Shown one piece after another: positions 1 to 5,652 of a stretch of DNA of 5,652 nt. Location: contig CAZEHJ010000120.1 in the NCBI GenBank assembly GCA_964512485.1, positions 1 through 5,652 of the forward strand. The letters run 5' to 3'. The notes beneath the pieces are model-generated. The model saw only the letters and a list, made by a program, of their open reading frames with translations, searched no databases and was not told where the DNA came from. Positions within the stretch are counted from its first letter, which is position 1. The number at the start of each line of letters is the position of its first letter. This DNA is from CAZEHJ01 sp964512485. GTDB lineage: Bacteria; Bacteroidota; Rhodothermia; Rhodothermales; UBA10348. The position numbers and the translations under genes are program-made.

Positions 1-870
1 GGTCTGCCGGCTCGGACCCGGAGGCCTGACTTGAAGTGGGAGGGCTTTCACACGGACTAGAAGGTTGCAGAGCGGGTGCTCACTGGTCCACCTGGAGGGA
101 CTGTCAGTGAGTGGCGAGTAGTTGGCGATGGGGTTGAATGTCGTCGATGCAGAGGACTGGCGAGGGGGGTTGCAGAGGTGGGATTTGTTTAGGTGGTAGA
201 CTTCCATAAAGGATGAGTTAGTGAGGTGGAGCGATGTGGGGGGGTCCGAGAGCGTTTGGAGGTGCCAGGTGATAGTGCTGTCATGTTCGAGCTGGCGCGT
301 CACGACTTTGTAGCGACTGGAGCCACTCGGGCAAGTGATGAGGAGTGTACTGGAGGAGATGTGGTCAGGAACACCTAGGGACACTGGGAACTGTGGGTGT
401 GGAGGTGGCGCATGAGGTGTGGACGTCGTGGTGAGATAATGGGTGAGCTCGGCCGAGGGAACTGGATTATCTGCCTGGTGGGAGCGGAGTTGGATGGGTG
501 TGGGGGTCGGGGTGGAGTTGCTTGCTGTGAGGTGGACACAGCGGAGTCGGTGGTATTCAAGGAGCTGTGAGAAGGTGATGTGTTCCTGGTTCTGAGAGGC
601 AGGTTGGTCTGGGTCGTCCCATTGCACCAGGTGCAGGATCGCTCCTTCATTCGCGACGCAGACATCGTAGCTGATGACTGTGCCAGGGTAGGTGCGCTTG
701 TTGCTGAACGTCTTCATGAGAGGCGTTCCAACCAGTCCTCGCGCGATGACTGGTTCATAGATTGCGCCGACCAGATCGTCTGGCGACAGGGTCTCGCGTA
801 TGACGTCGGGGCTGACACTAGGCATCGTAGGATTGGTGGGGTGCTGGAGTGGGGTGTTGCTGGACATCAT
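1..870 (-). CDS. Tudor/Agenet-like domain protein, segment 3 (runs off left edge)
   Basis: This frame has no stop from the ATG ATG at 870-865 to base 1, exactly 290 codons, and continues beyond the window. Residues about 48-109 (counted from 870) fit the small beta-barrel reader pattern of Tudor, Agenet or PWWP-like modules: K-x-F, then YPGTVISYD, about ten variable residues, LHLVQWDDPD, then EHITFSQLLEYHRL. This corresponds to the generic G-x-V-x-x-Y / V-x-W-x-D-x-D / E-x-x-x-x-x-L layout. The region before it (SPDDLVGAIYEPVIARG) also looks structured. After it come a Pro/Thr linker and another mixed-composition stretch (LLITCPSGSSRYKVVTRQLE; NPIANYSPLTDSPSRW) with no family I can name. It could be an independent overlapping ORF from ATG 870 or 867, or the continuation of segment 2 after a +1 shift. 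Such modules usually bind methylated histone tails or other protein or nucleic-acid ligands; the ligand here is unknown. Confidence 0.6.
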   Translation of the reverse strand, partial: MMSSNTPLQHPTNPTMPSVSPDVIRETLSPDDLVGAIYEPVIARGLVGTPLMKTFSNKRTYPGTVISYDVCVANEGAILHLVQWDDPDQPASQNQEHITFSQLLEYHRLRCVHLTASNSTPTPTPIQLRSHQADNPVPSAELTHYLTTTSTPHAPPPHPQFPVSLGVPDHISSSTLLITCPSGSSRYKVVTRQLEHDSTITWHLQTLSDPPTSLHLTNSSFMEVYHLNKSHLCNPPRQSSASTTFNPIANYSPLTDSPSRWTSEHPLCNLLVRVKALPLQVRPPGPSRQT

Positions 871-1687
871 CTTCGAGTGGAGCGTCTGTCATGCTGTCGG
901 TGTCACGAATGGTGGGAGTAGGCGAGGGTGACTGCGGTACGTCCGACATGCTTGCTGGGGACTCTTGCCGTGTGCCAAGCACATGGGGCTCGTCCGCTGG
1001 TCGTTTTTTAGGAGGTGGGTTAGGGACCGGTGGGGAGTGAGGTTGGTGGCGGGGAGGGCTAGAGTTGGCCGGGGACGTGCTGTGATTGGCGGTTGCGGGT
1101 TGTGTCGGTGTCCTCCTCTGGATCACTGGTCGGGTTTTGACAACTGGTCGAGGGTTCAGCGGAGGCGGTGGTGCTGTCCTGGCTGCTGTTGGCACTGTCC
1201 TGACCCTGTCGCGAGTGCTAGCGTTCGCACCGGTCATGCCAACGGGTCTGGGTGTCCCGCTTCGGTGGCTGGACGTACTTGGAATGCTGTAGGCAGGGCT
1301 GGACCGGCCGGGGGTGGGGAGGGATGGTGAAGGGCTCCGCGGGGTGAGCGAGTGCTGGCGTGTGCCCTCCCACGGAGACGGTGCGCGGTTTTCACCGCAA
1401 TCATCAATGTCAAGTGCATCAGTGGCAATGCTGTTGAGTGCACTGGAGAGTGGGTCGTCTGTGGGTGCGTCGATGGGGGCTGGTGGGTGCGTCGGTGAGC
1501 GCATTGGGGGGAAGAGGTGGATGGGTGTGCTGGGTGGTGTGCTGGGGGACGTGCCGTTCGCGTGGGTGCAGGTGTTGGTGGACGCCCCGATGGATGCGGT
1601 GGGGGGTACGTTGGTGGGTGTTCCGAAAGGTGCGTCGGTGGGTGCTGGGTGCATCAATGGGGGGCGGTGTGTTGGTGGGTGTGTTCT
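818..1687 (-). CDS. Large Pro/Thr-rich protein, segment 2 (after first gap; partial at its 5' end)
   Basis: This frame is open from the edge of the 1690-1789 gap to a TAG at 820-818, about 290 codons. It needs no start of its own. The flanks of the gap share 13 bases, and overlapping them joins this frame exactly to the frame of the 4659 ORF, giving 1242 codons plus stop. The composition continues that of segment 1: Pro, Thr, Ser and Ala dominate, with early repeats such as PTDAPFGTPTNV and PTASIGAST, then an acidic patch (DALDIDDCGE) and a basic KKRPADEP cluster that could be a nuclear-localisation signal. It is probably an intrinsically disordered linker. The stop lies inside the overlapping frame of segment 3, so the real protein may read on through a +1 frame step. 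The two other minus-strand frames here close sooner (at 1654 and 1419). Confidence 0.55.
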   Translation of the reverse strand, partial: RTHPPTHRPPLMHPAPTDAPFGTPTNVPPTASIGASTNTCTHANGTSPSTPPSTPIHLFPPMRSPTHPPAPIDAPTDDPLSSALNSIATDALDIDDCGENRAPSPWEGTRQHSLTPRSPSPSLPTPGRSSPAYSIPSTSSHRSGTPRPVGMTGANASTRDRVRTVPTAARTAPPPPLNPRPVVKTRPVIQRRTPTQPATANHSTSPANSSPPRHQPHSPPVPNPPPKKRPADEPHVLGTRQESPASMSDVPQSPSPTPTIRDTDSMTDAPLEDDVQQHPTPAPHQSYDA

Positions 1688-1845
1688 GGNNNNNNNNNNN
1701 NNNNNNNNNNNNNNNNNNNNNNNNNNNNNNNNNNNNNNNNNNNNNNNNNNNNNNNNNNNNNNNNNNNNNNNNNNNNNNNNNNNNNNNNNGGGTGTGTTCT
1801 GGTGGGTGCACTGATGGGTGTGTTAGTGGGTGTGTTGGTGGGGGT
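1670..1845. repeat. 12-bp G/T-rich minisatellite interrupted by the assembly gap
   Basis: The plus strand reads variants of GGTGGGTGTGTT on both sides of the N block. On the minus strand this is ACACCCACCAAC, encoding Thr-Pro-Thr-Asn. The 12-bp unit is a multiple of three, so copy-number change would not break the frame. The gap itself very probably reflects failure to assemble this repeat. Confidence 0.75.
1690..1789. other. Assembly gap (100 N placeholder)
   Basis: Exactly 100 N, the usual placeholder for unknown size. The 13 bases before it (1677-1689) and the 13 bases after it (1790-1802) are identical, GGGTGTGTTCTGG. The true gap may therefore be zero, with overlapping contig ends, or a few minisatellite units. 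Confidence 0.95.
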
Positions 1846-4659
1846 GGGGGGTGACGTTGGTGTGCTGGCCGAAGTGGAAGGGTGGTCTGCGTGCTGTTGG
1901 CAGGGGAGGGCAGGTTCGGGAGGCCCCGGGGGTGTGGAATGATGCGCGTCCTCGGTTCTGTTGGAGGGAGGAGGTTGGGTGCCCACCCTCGGTTTCTTGC
2001 AGGGGGGTGCTGGGAGATTTGTCAGTGCCGGTCGCCCACGGTGCTTGGTGCTTGGTTGTTGCGACTGGAGGTGCTCGGTTGGGCAGGTGGCCCGTTGAGG
2101 CTGTGGGGTCTTCAAGGAAGCACGATTAGACAGCTTGCGGTACAGGTGCATACCGTCAACTTTCCGGGGACGCTTCGCTCTCAGTGGGTAGTGGGCGAAC
2201 AGTTCACGCCGCTCGGCGAAGGGGAGGCGGTCTTGGACAACCCTGTGGGCATCACGAAGGAATCTCTCGTCACACCCGTTCAGAACTCCCGTGGCACCCC
2301 CACAGAGGACTGCAAGCAGCGAGTAGTAAGCGTCAAAATAGTCCTTTGCCTTGAAATAGAGCGCCAGAGTCCCGCTCGTGAAACGGTCACAGATGTCCCA
2401 GGACTGCGTGAGTGCAATGATTTTCCGAGTTGCTTGTGGGGGGTCACCAGCAGCGTGCGTGGTGCGTGTGCTGAAAACCACATAGGTTTCAGCCTCGGGG
2501 TCAAAACGTGGTTCATCTGGGTCAGTTGTGGGCATCAGCTCGCTGCTGGGAATTTCAACCGATTGCCCGTTTCGTGTCTCGACAACGTGTGACAGGGAGA
2601 TTGCAGCCATTGAAGTGACCGGTGGATGTGGATCGCGCCTCCCATTCAAGCGACGGATACCAGCGAGGTCATGCCCAAGCTGCTGCGTCCAAGTGATTTC
2701 GGTGTAGGTGCGGCGTGACATCGGCCGCGACCTGCGAATGCATTCATGGTCTGACAGGGTGGTGGTGAAATGGCCGCCGATAGGGGACCGTGTCTTCTTC
2801 TGACAGGAGCGTGTCCCGTTGCGTGAGCCTCTCCCAAGAGCTTGGAGGTATGATGGAGCATTGCTCGAGGCGTGAGAGTCGCTGGGAGTGGCAGATTGAC
2901 CGAAAGTTGAGTGAGGTGTTGCCGTGGCTGAGTCAGGGGCGGTCTCACACGAGGCGGTATGAGTGGTCGCCCTGTTGTGAATGAGAATCGGCTGCCGCTC
3001 GTCCGTCGTGCTGCGCTGACCTGATGCGACTGAGGTGCCCACGGTGGGGCCAGATGGGTTGACTTGGTCGGGAGATGGTTGCCGAGACGGGGAGCCGTTG
3101 GTGGTGGTGGTGGTGGTGGTGGGGTTGCGCCCATCATCATCGGAGGATGGTGGCAGTGGCGGTAGCTCGACGACAGGCGCTTGGGAGGGTTCGGTGGTGG
3201 GCGGGAGCTGGTCGGTGGTGGCGGCGGCGGCGGCGGTGGTGGTGGTAGTGGTGGTGGTGGTGGTGGTGGGGTTGCGCTCATCATCGGACCGTGGTGGCGG
3301 TGGTGGTTGGTGCTCGATGACAGGCGCCTGGAGGGGTCCAGTGGCGGAGGGTGGACTGNNNNNNNNNNNNNNNNNNNNNNNNNNNNNNNNNNNNNNNNNN
3401 NNNNNNNNNNNNNNNNNNNNNNNNNNNNNNNNNNNNNNNNNNNNNNNNNNNNNNNNNNTGGTGGTGGTGGTGGTGGGGTTGCGCCTATCATCGGAGGACG
3501 GTGGCGGTGGGTGCTCGACGACAGGCGCCTGGGAGGATTCGACGGTGGGCAGGAGCTGGTTGGTGGCGTTGGCGGTGGTGGCGATGGGGTTGCGCTCACC
3601 ACTGGACCGTGGCGGCGGTGGTGGCGGTGGTGGGTGCTCGGCGACAGGCGCCCGGAGGGGCCCAGTTGTGGAGGGTGGCCTGGTGGCCGGGTCATTGTCG
3701 GTGGTGGTGGTGGTGGTGGGGTTGCGCTCATCAACGGAAGGTGGTGGCGGTGGGTGCTCGACGACAGGTGCCTGGAGGGGTCCAGAGGTGGAGGGTGGGC
3801 TGGTGGCGGGGTCAGCGTCGGTGGTGGTGGTGATGGTGGGGTTGCGCTCATCGACGGAAGGTGGTGGCGGTGGTGGGTGCTCGACGACAGGCGTCTGGGA
3901 GGCCTCGGTGGGAGACTCGGTGGTGTGCGGGGGGCTGATGGTGGGGTTGGTGAGCTGAGGTGCAGTGGTGGTGGGAGCCACGCTGTGTGTGTCCCAGCGT
4001 GGCTGCGGTTGGGAGGTGTAGGTGGGGTTGAGCGTCTGGTGGTTGCTGGCATCGGTGGGGCCAAGGTCGGGGCCCGGCACATAGTTCCAGGGTGGTGCGA
4101 CGAAGGGTGCGAAGGGTGGGGCACAGGGGGATTGTTGCAGGTGTGGATCGAGCAGAGGTATGGCAGGTGGTGTGGTGATGGGGTCGGGCATGGCCCACAG
4201 AGGGGTGGTAGGGTATCCCATGTGCATGTGTGGGAAGGGGGATGGGGCGAAGGGTGATCCTATCAGCCGGGCGTTTTCGAGCAGCTCATGCTGTAGGCAG
4301 AGCAGGGTTCGAGTTAGATATTCAATTTGAGAAATGAGGACCTGTTGACGCTGGAACGCAGCAGGGGTCGGTAGGAGGCACGGAGCGCCAGCTGTGAAAG
4401 GCCACGCCGGGTGCTGTGTGTTGCTTCGACCTGGGCCGCAGGGCCCTGGGGGGGGTTGTTGCTGTGTGGGTGGGGGGGGGGCTGGCGGAGCATTGTGGGT
4501 TTGTGTGCTTTGCGGGTTCCGCGCGGGCGGGGCTTGGGATGCAGTGGTGGAGGCTCGCGACTCAAACGGTGGTGCCAGAGAGGGGTTAGTGTCGCTGTTG
4601 GTGGCTGCATGCGGGCGTTGAGGGTTGGTGTTCTGCTGGGCCGCATAGGGATTGTCCAT
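1790..4659 (-). CDS. Large Pro/Thr-rich repeat protein, segment 1 (start codon to first assembly gap)
   Basis: I do not recognise the family. The ATG at 4659 lies in CCAACCATGG (A at -3, G at +4) and is the first ATG after the in-frame TGA near 4831. About 956 codons are readable before the gap. Residues 1-100 are Pro/Gln/Ala-rich. Residues 101-135 (VLISQIEYLTRTLLCLQHEL core) look helical and could form a coiled coil. Residues 256-532 are six tandem repeats of about 40 residues. Residues 600-850 are a globular-looking island with normal hydrophobic content (for example TYVVFST, LALYFKAKDYFDAYY). Basic motifs follow: RAKRPRKV at 827-834, an AT-hook-like RGRP at 874-877 and CKKPRV at 887-892, which suggest a nuclear or DNA-associated protein (inference). 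The tail is PTNT-type minisatellite coding. The frame appears to continue into 1687-818. A second 100-N gap lies within residues 401-434. It may be a host gene or the 5' ORF of a mobile element. Confidence 0.7.
1816..1851 (+). other. Potential G-quadruplex tract
   Basis: The plus strand has four G runs of three or more (GGG, GGG, GGGGG, GGGGGG) within 36 bases, with loops of 9, 9 and 1 bases. This is the template strand of the minus-strand gene. A comparable G-rich tract lies at about 4447-4481, with runs of 8, 3 and 10 G. Formation is predicted from base pattern only. Confidence 0.4.
3220..3271. repeat. GGC/GGT trinucleotide microsatellite
   Basis: A plus-strand run of GGC then GGT triplets, read on the minus strand as a run of Ala codons beside a long Thr run. 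It is the longest triplet expansion of the array and accounts for copy 5 being about nine residues longer than its neighbours. Shorter GGT runs of the same kind lie near 3098-3121, 3459-3476, 3701-3720 and 3820-3840. Confidence 0.85.
3359..3458. other. Assembly gap (100 N placeholder) inside the 120-bp repeat
   Basis: Exactly 100 N, lying between a Ser-Pro-Pro-Ser tail and a Thr run of repeat copy 4. Filling it from neighbouring copies needs about 19 bases (the TDADPAT-type residues). That restores the 120-bp period and keeps the frame, since 19 and 100 leave the same remainder modulo 3. The frame is the same on both sides. Confidence 0.95.
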
Positions 4660-4703
4660 GGTTGGGGGGGGGGAGTCCGTCGCTTCAGACTCGCAGGGTT
4701 GAC

Positions 4704-4719
4704 CACCCTTGCAAGGGTG
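4704..4719. repeat. 16-bp perfect palindrome in the leader
   Basis: CACCCTTGCAAGGGTG equals its own reverse complement. It lies 45 bp upstream of the start codon and would form a stem in RNA or serve as a dimeric protein site. No specific binding factor can be named from sequence alone. Confidence 0.6.
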
Positions 4720-4743
4720 TGCTTGTTCAGACCCCTCTAGGGG

Positions 4744-4777
4744 GTTACTTGGTGTTTTCAGAGTTACTTGGTGTTTT
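4744..4777. repeat. Direct repeat, 15 bp x 2 at 19-bp spacing
   Basis: On the plus strand, GTTACTTGGTGTTTT occurs at 4744-4758 and again at 4763-4777, separated by CAGA. The second copy continues into a T-rich stretch (TTTTTGTTTTTG). It may be a local tandem duplication or paired regulatory sites. Confidence 0.8.
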
Positions 4778-4800
4778 TGTTTTTGTCTCAGGCGGTTCTT

Positions 4801-5143
4801 GCTCGTGCTTCCACTCGCTCGTAGCCGAATTCATATACTCTAGCCTCGTTGGGCTGGTGGTGTGAAGAAGAATGGGGACGACGGGACGCTAGCGAGTTGC
4901 TAGAGATGGCGGTTTCAGGAGCAGCGCATGCATGCGGTGGCCTGGAGAAAGACATCAGCAGACGGGTGGGCATGGGGCTCTGGACGCGGAGGACGCCTCC
5001 CTCGGTCGGCACCTAATTTTGGAGTGTAGAGAGAAGACCTTGGCTGACTTGCGCGAGGCGAACTTGCTGGGTGAGTCTAAATAGTTGTGGGTTTGTACTA
5101 CTGATGAAGGGTGGCGGCAGTGGTCAGAGTGAGTGAGGGGGGC
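4801..5143. other. Stretch without a recognisable gene
   Basis: Short minus-strand frames exist here (5158-4955 and 5012-4788), but beyond 5144 neither shows the expected BRX1 C-terminal signatures (G-P-R, GSFGG, YEN..Y.SPN) or any other family I know. A branch-and-acceptor-like CTGATGTCTTTCTCCAG (minus strand, about 4957-4941) is present with no exon I can attach to it. If the neighbouring large gene is a mobile element, its 5' boundary should fall in or next to this stretch. Confidence 0.4.
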
Positions 5144-5652
5144 CTGGTAGTTGCGCACCCAGATGCGGTTGTCGACGAAGTTTCAAAAAAAGACATTGTT
5201 CGGTCGGTGAATGGCTTGCTCTCTCTTTGGGTGCCCACTTGGGGTGCCGAACATGTAGACTAACACATGGTTTTGATCAGCTTAGGTGCCCCTGAGTGTC
5301 GAATGCCTGAGCAATGGGGTTGAGTTAGTCAGTAGATGCAGACATCAAGAGATCCCGCTCTTGTGAAAGATTGAATGTTGGATTGTTCCATGGAGTGAGT
5401 GAATGGAGTGGGCAAACACCTGATCGAACCAGCGAGGATCCCAACATACACACAGTTACCAGTGAGTCGAAGCTCATCCATAGTGTGGATGTTTGAGACC
5501 ACGAAGGTAAGATCAGTGCTGCGGTGAGCATGCAGTTCGACAGTGGGCTCCATCATGCCATATGGCCTTTGGCGAGGGTCCATGTGGGGTGTTGGATACC
5601 CACAGGTACAGGTCAGATCGCTTCCTTCCTTCGAAATACAGGGCATCATGTT
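5144..5652 (-). pseudogene. BRX1: BRX1-like ribosome biogenesis protein, fragmented (partial, off right edge)
   Basis: Three blocks in order match the Brix-domain protein BRX1 (BRIX1), a nucleolar factor for 60S ribosomal subunit assembly. Block A (5650-5567) reads ALYFEGRKRSDLYLWVSN then TPHGPSPK. Block B (5505-5452) reads FVVSNIHTMDELRLTGNC. Block C (5306-5144) reads FDTQGHL, KLIKTM, LVYMFGTPSGHPK, SKPFTDRTMSF and NFVDNRIWVRNYQ. The family pattern is LYLWLSN.P.GP..KF..QN.HTM.EL..TGNCLKGSRP, later SKPF.DHV..F...D..IW.R.YQ. Blocks A and B are separated by 61 nt with no GT-AG intron. LKGSRP is missing or unrecognisable. Block C needs at least four small indels to read through: after CACCT, after ACCATG, at AAAGAGAGAG and at the T7 run. 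The C-terminal GSFGG/YEN region is absent. Branch-like CTAAC (5328-5324) and TTGCTCAG (ending 5307) suggest remnants of a real intron from about 5451, so this is not clearly a processed copy. The alternative is a genuine gene in error-rich sequence. Confidence 0.7.

Larger units (their letters stand above)
3064..3896 (-). repeat. Tandem coding minisatellite, about 120 bp x 6 (about 40-residue protein repeat)
   Basis: The plus-strand marker GCTCGACGACAGGCGCCTGG (or near variants) recurs at about 3165, 3313, 3513, 3636, 3756 and 3880. Spacing is 120-124 bp, except 148 bp where poly-Thr/Ala is expanded and 200 bp where 100 N are included. Each unit encodes APVVEH, poly-Pro, a charged S-x-D-E-R-N-P patch and a poly-Thr run. 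Units end in two alternative tails: a D-x-D-P-A-T...GPLQ type (copies 1, 2 and apparently 4) and a longer (N/D)QL-P-T-x-E-x-SQ type (copies 3 and 5). Length differences lie mostly in Pro (CCN) and Thr (ACC) triplet runs, so the frame is preserved. Confidence 0.9.
4660..4800 (-). promoter_or_regulatory. Probable 5' leader of the large ORF: hairpins, direct repeat and C-tract
   Basis: Reading towards the ATG at 4659, there are two identical 15-base copies of AAAACACCAAGTAAC (4777-4763 and 4758-4744, 19 bp apart). Next come a hairpin of CCCCT/AGGGG arms (4732-4743), the 16-bp perfect palindrome CACCCTTGCAAGGGTG (4704-4719), a run of 10 C (4673-4664) and then AACCATGG. An AT-rich AGTATATGAA lies near 4840-4830 and could be TATA-like, but this is weak. 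No ATG lies between the upstream stop near 4831 and 4659. That this is transcribed leader is inference. Confidence 0.35.

Noticed and set aside
375..665. Minus-strand frame of 96 codons
   Set aside because: It lies within the open frame 870-1 in another phase and is only Pro/Ser/Thr-rich sequence.
580..921. Plus-strand frame of 113 codons with fairly normal composition
   Set aside because: It lies opposite the Tudor-like region of the minus-strand frame 870-1, which has recognisable motif spacing and stays open for 290 codons. The plus frame shows no motif and ends soon after.
1314..2592. Several plus-strand frames crossing or flanking the N block
   Set aside because: Their length comes partly from translated N and from G/T minisatellite sequence without stops. 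They lie opposite the better-supported minus-strand gene.
3064..3896. Tandem repeats considered as a CRISPR array
   Set aside because: Units are contiguous, coding and of variable triplet length with no unique spacers, in a eukaryotic context.
2646..4124. Minus-strand frame of 492 codons made of poly-Pro and Ser/His
   Set aside because: It is an alternative frame of the same ACC/CCN repeats and overlaps the 4659 ORF, which has the better start context, a longer frame and a globular island.
3035..4257. Long plus-strand open frames rich in Gly, Val and Trp
   Set aside because: They are the exact complement of the Pro/Thr-coding repeat array, with runs of identical residues and no domain-like segments. 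GGT repeats are open in several frames by chance.
4941..4957. CTGATGTCTTTCTCCAG on the minus strand as a splice acceptor
   Set aside because: It resembles a branch point with a pyrimidine tract and AG, but no downstream exon fits BRX1 or any other gene and no matching donor could be chosen.
4788..5012. Minus-strand frame containing VYEFGY, considered as the missing BRX1 C-terminus (family motif YEN..Y)
   Set aside because: Only VYE and one Tyr agree; the preceding GSFGG and G-P-R signatures are absent, so the match is probably chance.
5506..5566. The 61-nt insert between BRX1 blocks A and B as an intron
   Set aside because: No GT-AG pair in it restores the KF junction in frame, and GC-AG or AT-AC readings give wrong frames. 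It is better treated as an insertion or degraded sequence.

Overview
The window comes from a eukaryotic nuclear genome. It holds a degraded copy of a eukaryote-specific ribosome-assembly gene (BRX1), splice-like signals, long low-complexity proteins with nuclear-targeting motifs, tri- and dodecanucleotide repeat tracts and two 100-N scaffold placeholders. I cannot name the lineage. A GC-rich protist, alga or fungus would fit, but nothing here decides between them.

All coding signal I trust is on the minus strand, so the window reads right to left. At the right end (5652 to about 5144) is a BRX1-like sequence. It is recognisable in three blocks, but the blocks lie in different frames and the C-terminal half of the Brix domain is missing. 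I read it as a pseudogene, with poor local sequence quality as the main alternative. From about 5143 to 4660 there is no convincing gene. The part next to the following gene contains a 15-bp direct repeat, two hairpins and a run of 10 C just before a strong start codon.

From 4659 to the left edge runs what I interpret as one very large gene, seen in three reading-frame segments. Segment 1 (4659-1790) encodes a Pro/Thr-rich protein with a short N-terminal helical stretch, six tandem repeats of about 40 residues, a globular-looking island with no family I recognise, and basic nuclear-localisation and AT-hook-like motifs. The first placeholder gap (1690-1789) interrupts a 12-bp minisatellite. 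Its two flanks end in the same 13 bases, and overlapping them joins segment 1 in frame to segment 2 (1687-818). Segment 2 overlaps segment 3 (870-1) by 53 nt with a +1 frame step. Segment 3 stays open to the window edge and carries a Tudor/Agenet-like module followed by more structured sequence. Its end lies outside the window.

The order (disordered nucleic-acid-binding-like N-terminus, chromatin-reader-like fold, further open frame) next to a truncated housekeeping gene would suit the 5' part of a mobile element, but no reverse transcriptase, integrase, transposase or terminal repeat is visible here, so that remains a hypothesis. The plus-strand frames rich in Gly, Val and Trp are the complement of the Pro/Thr repeats and are not genes.
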